Shown piece after piece: positions 46,797 to 56,439 of a stretch of 64,000 nt of DNA. The notes under the pieces were generated by a model. That model did not search any database, was not told the DNA's origin, and saw only the letters and a list, made by a program, of their open reading frames with translations. Made by a program: the position numbers and the translations under genes. Source of the DNA: Carboxylicivirga agarovorans (lineage in GTDB: Bacteria > Bacteroidota > Bacteroidia > Bacteroidales > Marinilabiliaceae); the NCBI RefSeq assembly GCF_050589845.1, contig NZ_JBNGPA010000007.1:62001-126000 (forward strand), read 5' to 3'. Within the stretch, counting starts at the first letter, position 1. The number at the start of each line of letters is the position of its first letter.

Positions 46797-49700
46797 ATGT
46801 TAACAGGAGAATACAAATCATTATACCAGTCACTCTCTAAAGTGATTGATACAAAGCGGATGTTCCATGACACCTTGCATACCCTGGCATTCGGCACTGA
46901 TGCCAGCTTTTACAGGCTAATTCCTAAATTGGTGATAAAGGCTAAAAACGTGGATGAAGTTATTGCAATTATGGAAGAAACTTCACGCAGAAACATACCT
47001 GTTACCTATCGAGCAGGTGGCACAAGCCTTTCAGGCCAGGCTATTTCTGATTCGGTACTGGTTATAGCAGGCGAACACTGGAAAGAATATGAAGTATTGG
47101 ATAATGGTGAGCGAATAAGGCTACAGCCAGGTTTAACCGGGGCGCGTGCCAATGCGATTCTTGCTCCGTATAAGCGGAAAATGGGGCCTGACCCCGCGTC
47201 GATCAACGCAGCTATGATTGGTGGCATTGCAGCTAACAATGCCAGTGGTATGTGTTGCGGCACATCAGAAAACTCTTATAAAACAGTCGACAGCATGAAA
47301 ATTGTTTTTCGTGATGGTGCCTACCTGGATACGGGATGTTACAAAAGCAGGGAAGAGTTTACGAAGACGCACAAACACATTATCGACGATATCGATCAAC
47401 TGGTACAGGCCGTTAAAGGAAACGAACCATTGACACAACGCATAAAGGATAAGTTTAAAATGAAAAACACAACCGGCTATAGCTTAAATGCCTTTGTTGA
47501 TTTTTCTGATCCTTTTGACGTTATAGAACACATTATGATAGGGTCTGAAGGAACACTGGGTTTTATTGCCGAGATAACCTACAAAACAGTCATCGAGCAT
47601 GCTCATAAAGCCAGCTCTTTAATGGTGTTTCCTGATATAGAAAAAGCATGTAATGCTGTGTCTGCATTAAAAAGCAGTCCGGTTTCTGCTGTTGAACTGA
47701 TCGATCGTGCCGGACTAAGATCGGTTGAAGACCAGGATGGCGTACCGGCATACCTGAAAACCTTATCGAAAGATGCCAGCGCCATACTTGTCGAAACACG
47801 GGCTTCTGACAGAGATATTTTAAAAGCGCAGATTGATGTAATACTCGACACCATTAAAGATATTCCTTCAGAGCTACCTCTTACTTTTACCGACATTCCG
47901 GCTGAGTTCAACGCTCTATGGAAAATACGCAAGGGATTGTTTCCATCGGTTGGTGCCATACGAAAAACAGGCACCACGGTTATTATTGAAGATGTGACAT
48001 TCCCGGTACCTAAGCTGGCTTCTGCAACACTGGACCTGCAGGAATTATTTGCCAGCTATGGCTATAGTGAAGCTGTTATATTTGGTCATGCCCTGGAAGG
48101 GAACCTGCACTTTGTTTTTACACAAGACCTGGGCGCACCTGAAGAAGTAGAGCGTTACGATGCATTTATGAAGCAATTGGTCAAACTGGTGATTGATAAA
48201 TATGACGGGGCTCTGAAAGCAGAACACGGAACAGGACGGAATATGGCACCTTTTGTCGAGAAGGAATGGGGCAATGAAGCCTACCTGATGATGAAAGAGA
48301 TCAAAGCCATCTTCGACCCTGAAGACATGCTAAATCCGGGCGTCATTCTGAATAATGATCCGGAATCTCACCTGAAAAACCTGAAACCCCTGCCTCCTGC
48401 AATGGATAAGGTTGATAAGTGTATCGAATGTGGCTTTTGTGAGCCAACATGCGTTGCCAATGAACTGACTCTTTCTCCACGTCAGCGCATCACCACATTC
48501 AGGGAAATTTCACGCCTGAAAGACAGTGGTGAAAAGCCTCATGAAGCTTCTTCACTGGTTAACGCCTATCAGTATGCCGGTGATGAAACATGCGCAACAG
48601 ACGGCCTGTGTGCCCTTAGCTGTCCGGTAAAGATCAATACGGGTGAACTGATCAAAGAACTCAGATTCCAAAGCCACACGGCAAGTCAGAATAAAGTGGC
48701 CACCTGGCTGGCTTCAAATATGGATACTGTTACAGGTGTTCTGCGCAATGCGCTTGGTGTTATCAACTTTGGTCACACTCTGTTGGGAAGTAATGTGACA
48801 GGGGCAATCTCAAAAAGTCTGTATTCCATATCAGGCCAACGCATTCCCCTATGGAACAAATACATGCCAAAGGGTTCAAAAAAGATCGTACCGCAAATGG
48901 TCAATAAGAATAACCCAAACAAGGTGGTCTATTTCCCATCATGTATTAATCGGTCCATGGGACCTTCGAAAGATCAGTCGAAAGATCAGGTAACGCTTGT
49001 TTTTGAACGCCTGATGAAAAAAGCCGGCTTCGAAGTTATTTACCCGGAAAGCATGAATAAGCTGTGCTGTGGTATGTCCTACTCCAGCAAAGGCTTCAAA
49101 GAACAAGGCCTGATGAAATCAACTGAATTGGAGAGAGAACTGAAAAAGGCCAGTGAAAATGGTAAGTATCCGGTTGTATGTGATATGAGCCCCTGTCTGT
49201 ATACCATGAAAGAGAATATGCAGGACAGGTTAAAATTGTACGAACCGGTTGAGTTTATCCTGGAATACCTCAAAGACAAGTTGCTGTTTGAACCAATTGA
49301 TGAAACGGTATCTGTTTTTGCGGTGTGCAGCATGAAAAAAATGGGTATGGATGAACACCTCTTGCAACTGGCCAATATGTGTGCAACGAAGGTGGTTAAG
49401 CCTGATACTAACTGCTGTGGCTTTGCTGGCGACCGTGGTTTCTCTTTCCCTGAACTAAATGAACATGGTTTACGTGATCTGAAGATTCAATTGCCTCATG
49501 ATGTAAAGCACGGTTATTCAACATCAAGAACATGTGAAATCGGTTTATCAAAGAACAGTGGTATCAGTCACGAGTCAATTGTGTATTTAGTTGATAAGGT
49601 AACCAGGCCCTTGAAACAGAAAGCCGCTAAAGCAGCATTAGGTCTGGCTATTGTAATCCTTGGAGGATTGGGCATGCAGTCAACCCATGCACAAGACAAA

Positions 49701-50858
49701 CCAAGTGTAAAACTGAGTGGTTTTGTATCGACTGAAGCCATTTTCGACAGTCGTAAGGTAGTATCTGCGCGCGATGGTGATGTTATTCTTTATCCTGCCC
49801 CTATCAGTTACGATGAAAATGGCGTTGATATAAACGAGAAAGGTGACTTTTCTTTCTTAAGCATACACAGTCGATTACGGGCCAAAGCCGGTGGTGTTAA
49901 ACTTTGGGGTGGTCAGCTAAGCGGATTGATTGAGTTTGATTTTGTAGGAACAACTAATGCATCCATAGGCTTGCTGCGTATGCGTCATGCCATGGCTCAG
50001 CTCGATTTTGAAAAAACAAGTATACTGTTTGGACAGTATTGGCATCCCATGTTTGTGACTTCTTGCTTTCCTGAAATATCATCATGGGGGGCTGCAGCGC
50101 CGGTTTCGGTTCTGTCGAGAAACCCGCAAATAAGGGTGACGCACCAGCTCACTGACAAATTCAGGGTTTCTGTGGCTGCGGTTTCGCAATTTGACTTTAA
50201 ATCATCAGGTCCTAATGGCGCCAGTAATGTATACCTGCGCCAGTCATCCATGCCTGAGTTCGATGCTCACCTGGAATACGGGACCAAAGGAAAAAGTGTA
50301 TTCGGTATGGTGGCCGGCACCAAGAAAATTGTTCCTCGTCGGTTAAACGCAGCCGGTAATGTTGTGGATGAAAGCTTGCGTACCTACCATGCGCTGGCCT
50401 ACACTACGTTGAAGTTAAAATCGTTAAAAATCAAGCTACAGGCCATGTATGCCCAGAATGGATCTGACATGCTGCTATTGGGTGGATATGGAGTTAAAAG
50501 TATAGATGCGCAAACAGAAACTTACACTTACACGCCCCTTAGTACTCTTAATTACTGGACCGAAATAATCACCCATGGATCAAAGGTAAACTTTGGAATA
50601 TTTGCAGGAATTGCTAATCAGCTGGGTAGCAGCGATACCATTGCCGATGGTAATGAAGTTTATGCAAGGGGAAGTAACATTGACTATGTTGCACGCATAG
50701 CTCCGCGTATTATTACCGGAACAAAAGATATAAAGGTAATGCTTGAGTTAAACCAGACATATGCTGCTTATGGCGAACCGGATGAAAAATTCAATGTTAA
50801 CAACAGTGAGCGTGTTGTAAATACAAGATTGCAACTACATGTTATGTATAAGTTTTAA
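46797..50858 (+). CDS. FAD/4Fe-4S lactate-type dehydrogenase fused to an outer-membrane barrel
   Basis: One 1353-residue open frame holding two different proteins. Residues 1 to about 520 are an FAD-linked oxidase of the D-lactate dehydrogenase/glycolate oxidase type (RAGGTSLSGQAIS, GPDPASINAAMIGGIAANNASG, EHGTGRNMAP). Residues about 535-615 hold two 4Fe-4S motifs (CIECGFCEPTC, CATDGLCALSCPV). Residues about 700-930 have the CCG-type cysteine repeats (CCGMSYSS, CCGFAGDRG). At about 938-965 a perfect signal peptide appears inside the chain (basic KQKAAK, hydrophobic LGLAIVILGGLG, cleavage-like THAQ). A barrel of about 388 residues ends in YKF. No stop separates them; a TTG at 49611 could restart translation. 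It may be a true fusion, a lost stop codon or a sequence error. Confidence 0.85.
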   Translation: MLTGEYKSLYQSLSKVIDTKRMFHDTLHTLAFGTDASFYRLIPKLVIKAKNVDEVIAIMEETSRRNIPVTYRAGGTSLSGQAISDSVLVIAGEHWKEYEVLDNGERIRLQPGLTGARANAILAPYKRKMGPDPASINAAMIGGIAANNASGMCCGTSENSYKTVDSMKIVFRDGAYLDTGCYKSREEFTKTHKHIIDDIDQLVQAVKGNEPLTQRIKDKFKMKNTTGYSLNAFVDFSDPFDVIEHIMIGSEGTLGFIAEITYKTVIEHAHKASSLMVFPDIEKACNAVSALKSSPVSAVELIDRAGLRSVEDQDGVPAYLKTLSKDASAILVETRASDRDILKAQIDVILDTIKDIPSELPLTFTDIPAEFNALWKIRKGLFPSVGAIRKTGTTVIIEDVTFPVPKLASATLDLQELFASYGYSEAVIFGHALEGNLHFVFTQDLGAPEEVERYDAFMKQLVKLVIDKYDGALKAEHGTGRNMAPFVEKEWGNEAYLMMKEIKAIFDPEDMLNPGVILNNDPESHLKNLKPLPPAMDKVDKCIECGFCEPTCVANELTLSPRQRITTFREISRLKDSGEKPHEASSLVNAYQYAGDETCATDGLCALSCPVKINTGELIKELRFQSHTASQNKVATWLASNMDTVTGVLRNALGVINFGHTLLGSNVTGAISKSLYSISGQRIPLWNKYMPKGSKKIVPQMVNKNNPNKVVYFPSCINRSMGPSKDQSKDQVTLVFERLMKKAGFEVIYPESMNKLCCGMSYSSKGFKEQGLMKSTELERELKKASENGKYPVVCDMSPCLYTMKENMQDRLKLYEPVEFILEYLKDKLLFEPIDETVSVFAVCSMKKMGMDEHLLQLANMCATKVVKPDTNCCGFAGDRGFSFPELNEHGLRDLKIQLPHDVKHGYSTSRTCEIGLSKNSGISHESIVYLVDKVTRPLKQKAAKAALGLAIVILGGLGMQSTHAQDKPSVKLSGFVSTEAIFDSRKVVSARDGDVILYPAPISYDENGVDINEKGDFSFLSIHSRLRAKAGGVKLWGGQLSGLIEFDFVGTTNASIGLLRMRHAMAQLDFEKTSILFGQYWHPMFVTSCFPEISSWGAAAPVSVLSRNPQIRVTHQLTDKFRVSVAAVSQFDFKSSGPNGASNVYLRQSSMPEFDAHLEYGTKGKSVFGMVAGTKKIVPRRLNAAGNVVDESLRTYHALAYTTLKLKSLKIKLQAMYAQNGSDMLLLGGYGVKSIDAQTETYTYTPLSTLNYWTEIITHGSKVNFGIFAGIANQLGSSDTIADGNEVYARGSNIDYVARIAPRIITGTKDIKVMLELNQTYAAYGEPDEKFNVNNSERVVNTRLQLHVMYKF

Positions 50859-50880
50859 TTAAACCAAAATTACCATACCA

Positions 50881-50974
50881 GGAGAGTTTTCATTTCCTTT
50901 TGCTACGTCCGTTGGGTTAGGGTGTTTCCGGCGCGGTTGCATCGCAACCATCCATATGAAAACTCTCCTTTTTT
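50881..50974 (+). terminator. Long-loop hairpin with T tract after the dehydrogenase-barrel gene
   Basis: GGAGAGTTTTCAT (50881-50893) pairs perfectly with ATGAAAACTCTCC (50956-50968), followed by six T. The 62-base loop contains its own hairpin GGTTGC-ATC-GCAACC (50935-50949). The outer stem and T tract act as a terminator; the size of the loop is unusual. Confidence 0.7.
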
Positions 50975-51098
50975 CTTTGAATGGTTCTGATTATCTAAGA
51001 ACTTTTTGGGCATATTAAGCTGAGTATGACCTTAAGTGATGATAAAAAATATCAGTCATACATAAGGATAGGTCAATAATCTTTACGAAATTTATAGG

Positions 51099-53516
51099 GT
51101 GAAGGACCAAATACAACAACATTTGACTTTCAGTATCAGTATTCTGTTGCTGACACTTATGTCCACCGTCAGTCGTGGCCAGATCAATCCGGTTAAAAAA
51201 GTACTGGTACTCCATTCCTATCATCAGGGCCTGGAATGGACAGACGATGTATCGGACGGCATTAAACAAGCCATGTTGCTGCACGAAGATGAAGTAGATC
51301 TGTATTTCGAATACCTGGATTCAAAGCGCTATCCCGACTCACTGCATTTTAACCAGGTTCAGACCTACCTGCGACAACGTGATTTCCAGTCGCATTTCGA
51401 TTTAATTATTACCGTTGATGATGATGCATTGCGCTTTTTAGTACAAAACCGTGAAGTACTCTACAAAGATATTCCGGTTGTGTTTTGTGGTGTTAATAAT
51501 GGTATACATCAACAGATCAATGATCCCCTGATAACCGGCATTCGGGAAAAACCAGATTTTAATGCGACCCTGTCTCTGATGCAAAAACTGCATCCCGGTG
51601 CACAAACCATTCACGTTATCAATGATGCCAGCACCACTACAGCAATATTAAATCGTCAGGCGCTTGACTCCATACAAACAACTTTCCCTTTAAAACTTCA
51701 CTTCATTGACAATGTTACAATTCAGGAACTAATAACTGAAGTTGAACAAATTAGCACTGAAGACCTCATCCTTTTACTGACGTTCAACAAAGATCAAAAC
51801 AATGCATTTATATCTTACAAGGAAGAAGTCAGATTAGTAAAGAAGCATGCCCGTGTTCCAATCTATTCCAGCTGGGAGTTCTTTTTGGGAAGGGGCATTG
51901 TAGGTGGTTACCTGTTGAGTGGTGAAAACCATGGCAGAAGGGCTGCACAAACAGCTATGCAGATACTACGGGGAACACATCCCAAAGACATACCTTTGCA
52001 AAGCACGACAGAAGGTGCTTTTCAGTTTGACCACCATTTACTTAAGCAACATGGCATTAAAAGAAAGCAATTGCCCGAAAACAGTGTAATCATCAATAAG
52101 CCCATTGATTTCTATGTATTGAACAAACAGCAGATTCTGATCATATCAGTTGTTTTCCTCATTGGTTTAATTGTAATACTTGTTCTTTCACGTTCCATTA
52201 AAAAAAGGATCAGAGCCGAAAAGGAACTATTGGTTAAGCAGGATTTTCTTGCCCTCTCATTTGAGCAACAGAAGCTAATGGCTGAGATCGTGACCTACCT
52301 TAACTCAACCAACGATTTTACGCTTGTGATTGATAAGGTTCTTAATGCCATTATCAAAACCAGCCATATTGAGAAAATAGGCGTCTACAGCCTCTCAAAT
52401 GATCATTTAATAAGCAGTATTATAGGCTCGCAAACTTCAGAACAAGGCAACAGTATTATTGAGCTGGATCTGAAAAATGTATTTAAAATACAGAATCTGC
52501 TCAATAAAATACTGGATAATAAAACCATTGTTAGTGATGATCTGTCAGATTTTAGCGAAGAGGAAAAGGCCTTTTACCAGGTAAGAGGTATTCAATCGGT
52601 TCTTTTAATTCCCATCAAAGTAACAGATAAAACCATTGGGGTAGCCGGTTTTGCTTTTTCCACACCACACCATTGGTCCGATGATGAGATGCAGTTATTA
52701 TCAACCCTGATCAGGGTGATCGCCAATGCCTGGGAGCGCAATTTTCAGATGAATCAGTTCCTGGAAATGGAGAAGCAACATGCTGAAGCCGTACAGGTGA
52801 TGGAGCAAACATCGCGCCTTGCATCTATCGGTGTTATTACCGGAGGTATCACACACGAGATCAACCAGCCTCTCAATGCCATCCGGATTACTACAGATAC
52901 GATGTTGCGCAAGATCAAGAAAACAGACAATGAACTGACGGCGTATATTGTTCGTAAGCTTAACACCATTGCCGAAGGTACCAGCCGCATTGATGGTATC
53001 GTCAAAAACATGCGAAATTACTGGGTGAATCCGGTTCCCAATTCAGAGGAAAAAGAAACCATTGAGCTCAATAGTGTTCTAAACGAGGCTTTGGAACTCT
53101 TAAAGCGACAAATACGTAACCAGGGCATCACCCTTAAGGTCACGCAGGCCATTGGCAACCTGCACATCAGGGCCAACAAGGTGCAACTCGAGCAAGTTGT
53201 TATCAACCTGGTAGTTAATGCCATTCAATCGTTGGGAGAAGTTGAGCGCCATGAAAAACAAATCCTTGTTAAAACCCTGAAGCGCGAACGAAGTATAGAA
53301 TTATCGGTTGAAGACAATGGCAAAGGCATTGAGAGCGATGCTAGGGAGCTACTGTTCAACCCATTATACAGCACTAAGAAAGAAAGCGGTGGCTCGGGAT
53401 TGGGCCTTGCCATTGTTCGCACATTTGTAACGAAGATGAATGGCGAAATAAGCTATGACAATATTGAAGGCGGAGGCGTTCGCTTTATAATTGTATTTAA
53501 AACACCTGAAGCATGA
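51099..53516 (+). CDS. Sensor histidine kinase with periplasmic binding-protein-like domain
   Basis: An 805-residue membrane kinase. An N-terminal signal-like segment (about 8-27) is followed by a periplasmic region (about 30-330) resembling ABC-type substrate-binding proteins (KVLVLHSYHQGLEWT, ITVDDDALRFL, IPVVFCGVNNGI). A membrane helix lies at about 343-362 and a GAF domain at about 405-545. The kinase core has H586 in GGITHEINQPLNAI, the N-box INLVVNAIQSL, DNGKGIE and GSGLGLAIV. It probably senses a small ligand outside the cell and phosphorylates the NtrC-type regulator whose start overlaps its stop by 4 bp. The start is a GTG at 51099, and a few codons either way is possible. Lactate as the signal is inferred from position only. 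Confidence 0.9.
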   Translation: MKDQIQQHLTFSISILLLTLMSTVSRGQINPVKKVLVLHSYHQGLEWTDDVSDGIKQAMLLHEDEVDLYFEYLDSKRYPDSLHFNQVQTYLRQRDFQSHFDLIITVDDDALRFLVQNREVLYKDIPVVFCGVNNGIHQQINDPLITGIREKPDFNATLSLMQKLHPGAQTIHVINDASTTTAILNRQALDSIQTTFPLKLHFIDNVTIQELITEVEQISTEDLILLLTFNKDQNNAFISYKEEVRLVKKHARVPIYSSWEFFLGRGIVGGYLLSGENHGRRAAQTAMQILRGTHPKDIPLQSTTEGAFQFDHHLLKQHGIKRKQLPENSVIINKPIDFYVLNKQQILIISVVFLIGLIVILVLSRSIKKRIRAEKELLVKQDFLALSFEQQKLMAEIVTYLNSTNDFTLVIDKVLNAIIKTSHIEKIGVYSLSNDHLISSIIGSQTSEQGNSIIELDLKNVFKIQNLLNKILDNKTIVSDDLSDFSEEEKAFYQVRGIQSVLLIPIKVTDKTIGVAGFAFSTPHHWSDDEMQLLSTLIRVIANAWERNFQMNQFLEMEKQHAEAVQVMEQTSRLASIGVITGGITHEINQPLNAIRITTDTMLRKIKKTDNELTAYIVRKLNTIAEGTSRIDGIVKNMRNYWVNPVPNSEEKETIELNSVLNEALELLKRQIRNQGITLKVTQAIGNLHIRANKVQLEQVVINLVVNAIQSLGEVERHEKQILVKTLKRERSIELSVEDNGKGIESDARELLFNPLYSTKKESGGSGLGLAIVRTFVTKMNGEISYDNIEGGGVRFIIVFKTPEA

Positions 53517-54982
53517 AAATACTGGTAGTTGAAGATGATGCTTTAAGCCGCGAGGCCATTGTTGAGTTCTTATCGGACGAAATGGATTTTGATACCCAGT
53601 GGGCCAAAGATGCTACGGTCGCTCTTGAAATGCTGCAAGCCGATGATTTTCAGCTGATCGTATCTGACATTAAGATGCCGGGAATTAGTGGCATTGAACT
53701 ACTGAAGCGGGTTAAACAAAACCATCAGAACATTGATGTTATATTAATGACAGGTTTTTCTGAAATTAATAATTCCATTGAAGCGCTTCGATGGGGCGCA
53801 TCCGATTACCTCCTGAAGCCCGTTAACATTGAAGAACTGTCTCATGCCATTCAACGTCTGCAGGATAAATACCAGCTTTTATCTGAAAATTCGCAGCTTA
53901 AAGCATCGGTTGAGGAAATGGACAACAAAGCGAGGCGATCTGAAGAAAAGCTACAGGCACTGCAAAATACCATGAAAACCATTCAGCAAAGCGGCAATCT
54001 GGCAGTCTTCTCTAACCACATGCGTCAGGTTGTGGAATTATCTATGAAGTTTCATGACAACAGGGATATTCCGGTACTTATACAAGGTGAAACAGGTACA
54101 GGAAAAGAAATGATCGCGCGCCTTATTCATTATGGAGAAAACAAGGACTTACAAAAACCATTTATTCCTGTCAACTGTGCAGCCCTGTCTCCGCAACTCT
54201 TCGAAAGCGAACTCTTTGGTTATGAAAAAGGTGCTTTTACAGGCGCCAGTAACCAGGGCAGAATCGGTAAAATGGAGCTGGCCCAGGGCGGTACTTTGTT
54301 CCTGGATGAAATTGGTGAACTACAGCCCCATATGCAGGCCAAACTATTAAGGGTACTGCAGCAAAAAGAGTTCTACAGAGTAGGTGGCGATAAACTTATT
54401 AAACTGGATGTACGGTTTGTATTTGCTACCAACCGCAACCTGAAGCAGATGATCCGGGACAATACCTTTCGCTCTGACCTGTATTTCAGAATGGAAAGCG
54501 GAACCATTGAACTGAAGCCCTTAAGACATAAACCTGAGGAAATTGTTCCCTTGGCTCAGTATTTTATGGAGCTGTTCAATGAACGTAGAAATAAGAATTT
54601 TCGTTTCATCAGTAAACCGGCCCGATCAATTCTGGAGAAACATCCCTGGCCGGGCAATGTAAGGGAATTGGAAAATGCCATTGAGAGAATCGTACTGCTT
54701 TACGACGAAACAGAGATTCAACCCCGACACCTATCACATTTATACACTGAAACAGATGATGTTCATCCGGAGAAAAAAATCATCGGATCCATACTGGTAC
54801 CGGGTGAGATTAGCCTGCCAGACGCTCCCTTTTCATTGGAGCACCTGGAGTTGGAAATAGTCGACAAAGCCCTGAAGCGCTTTAATGGTTCCAAATCAAA
54901 AGCTGCCGAATACCTCGGCATCAGCCGTTTTGCCCTGCGCAGTCGCCTCAGAAAGCTGGAAGAGCGGAATAAACATGATTGA
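53513..54982 (+). CDS. NtrC-family sigma-54-dependent response regulator
   Basis: A 489-residue three-domain activator. The receiver (1-120) has D52 in LIVSDIKMPG and the Lys in LLKPV. A coiled linker follows. The AAA+ domain has Walker A GETGTGKE (192-199), the sigma-54-contacting GAFTGA loop (240-245), Walker B GTLFLDEIGEL, and WPGNVRELENAI. A Fis-type helix-turn-helix closes the protein (FNGSKSKAAEYLGISRFALRSRL). All residues for phosphorylation, ATP use and sigma-54 contact are present. It is coupled to the kinase gene by ATGA overlap. Its likely targets are the dyads at 44885-44947 in front of the lactate permease. Confidence 0.95.
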   Translation: MKILVVEDDALSREAIVEFLSDEMDFDTQWAKDATVALEMLQADDFQLIVSDIKMPGISGIELLKRVKQNHQNIDVILMTGFSEINNSIEALRWGASDYLLKPVNIEELSHAIQRLQDKYQLLSENSQLKASVEEMDNKARRSEEKLQALQNTMKTIQQSGNLAVFSNHMRQVVELSMKFHDNRDIPVLIQGETGTGKEMIARLIHYGENKDLQKPFIPVNCAALSPQLFESELFGYEKGAFTGASNQGRIGKMELAQGGTLFLDEIGELQPHMQAKLLRVLQQKEFYRVGGDKLIKLDVRFVFATNRNLKQMIRDNTFRSDLYFRMESGTIELKPLRHKPEEIVPLAQYFMELFNERRNKNFRFISKPARSILEKHPWPGNVRELENAIERIVLLYDETEIQPRHLSHLYTETDDVHPEKKIIGSILVPGEISLPDAPFSLEHLELEIVDKALKRFNGSKSKAAEYLGISRFALRSRLRKLEERNKHD

Positions 54983-55090
54983 AAACAATAGACAGTGGAA
55001 CATGTGAATTGTTGTGGCGTCCCCGCTTAAGCGTCAGATTTTTGGCAGGGTAATGGACGTGATCATTCCTCTCTCCTATTTTTCAGGCCT

Positions 55091-55098
55091 TATATTTG
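55091..55098 (+). promoter_or_regulatory. Probable -7 box of the YcaQ-family gene
   Basis: TATATTTG matches TAnnTTTG, 59 bp before the ATG at 55157. No TTG at the right distance was found. Confidence 0.38.
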
Positions 55099-55156
55099 TT
55101 TCCATGCTTTCACTATACTAAGTTTGACAAAGAACCTTGATACAGACAGGATCATC

Positions 55157-56356
55157 ATGCCACATATAACAGAAAGCATCTCAAAATCGCAAGCCAGAAA
55201 ACTGGTACTACTATCACAACAGCTTCCTCCGTTTAAGGCGAACGGCAAAGCAGTTGACGCGACCTTATCAGCCATTGAACACCTCGGATATATCCAGGTC
55301 GATACCATATCTGTTATTCAGCGTGCACACCATCATACCTTATGGAACCGCAATCCAAGGTATCAACCAGTGCATATTGACCAGTTGCAGGAAAATAAAA
55401 AGATATTCGAATACTGGTCGCATGCCGCTTCGTACCTGCCCATGTGCGATTATAGGTATAGCCTGGTTCGTAAGCACGAGATTGCCAGTGGTATTCAAAA
55501 GCATTGGTTTGAGAAAGATGAGCCAATCATGAGTGAAATACTCAGGCGCATTGAACAGGAAGGCCCCTTAATGGCCAGGGATTTTGAAATAGCTGACATA
55601 AACAGATCAGGATGGACAAGTCACCCCATCAAAAGAGCCTTAAATAATCTGTTTATGCAAGGAGAGTTAATGATTCCCTTTCGTAAGGAATTTCATAAAG
55701 TATACGACCTTACGCACAGGGTCTTGCCTGCTGATACTGACACCAGCTTACCTGATGAGAAAGAATATGCCCGTTATCTAATTGATCGCTTTTTAAAAGC
55801 CAATGGATTAGGACAGGCACCCGAAATAACATACCTGCTTAGGAATATTAAGCCAATGGTAGCTGACACACTCAGGGAGATGCTGGAAAGTGAGCATTTA
55901 ATGAAACTTAAAGTGGGCAAAACAGACTATTATGCACAGGCTGATGCCCTGGAGATGCTTAATAAGCCCCTGGCCCGAAGTCAGGCGAAAATACTATCTC
56001 CCTTCGATAATCTGCTTATTCAACGAAAGCGCATGCTAGCATTGTTTGACTTTGATTACCAGCTTGAATGCTACTTACCGGCCAACAGACGACAATATGG
56101 TTATTTCGCACTGCCTGTTTTATGGGATGGTAAGCTGGTAGCCCGGATGGATTGCAAGGCTGAGCGCAAAAAATCAGTGTTTCACATACGCTCTGTCATA
56201 TTGGAACCCGGCCTTAAAAAATACGAAAGCTTTGCCAGGGCTTTGTCCAAAGAACTGCGTGCTTTTATGCGTTTTAACGAATGTAATATGCTTAAAATAC
56301 ACCAAAGTAATCCGCCTCAATTTATTCAGGAACTGGAACAGAATATGCAGTCCTAA
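55157..56356 (+). CDS. YcaQ/AlkX-family winged-helix protein (possible crosslink-repair DNA glycosylase)
   Basis: A 399-residue protein of the YcaQ family. Family text is clear: SKSQARKLVLLSQQL near the start, IEHLGYIQVDTISVIQRAHHHTLWNRNP (about residue 35-60), EYWSHAASYLPMCDYRY (about 92), ILSPFDNLLIQRKRM and FDFDYQLECYLPANRRQYGYFALPVLWDGKLVARMD. These proteins have tandem winged helices, and in E. coli the relative unhooks DNA interstrand crosslinks by base excision. In YcaQ a QxQ/QxD motif is catalytic; here QVD is visible at the same place. I start at the ATG at 55157; an upstream TTG at 55124 is less likely. It appears unrelated to the lactate locus before it. Confidence 0.87.
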   Translation: MPHITESISKSQARKLVLLSQQLPPFKANGKAVDATLSAIEHLGYIQVDTISVIQRAHHHTLWNRNPRYQPVHIDQLQENKKIFEYWSHAASYLPMCDYRYSLVRKHEIASGIQKHWFEKDEPIMSEILRRIEQEGPLMARDFEIADINRSGWTSHPIKRALNNLFMQGELMIPFRKEFHKVYDLTHRVLPADTDTSLPDEKEYARYLIDRFLKANGLGQAPEITYLLRNIKPMVADTLREMLESEHLMKLKVGKTDYYAQADALEMLNKPLARSQAKILSPFDNLLIQRKRMLALFDFDYQLECYLPANRRQYGYFALPVLWDGKLVARMDCKAERKKSVFHIRSVILEPGLKKYESFARALSKELRAFMRFNECNMLKIHQSNPPQFIQELEQNMQS

Positions 56357-56439
56357 GAAAGGAAGCCAGGATCAGCTATCTATAACGGTACGCCAGGAAT
56401 ACTCGCGCACCATTATAAAAACACATGCATTAGATATCG

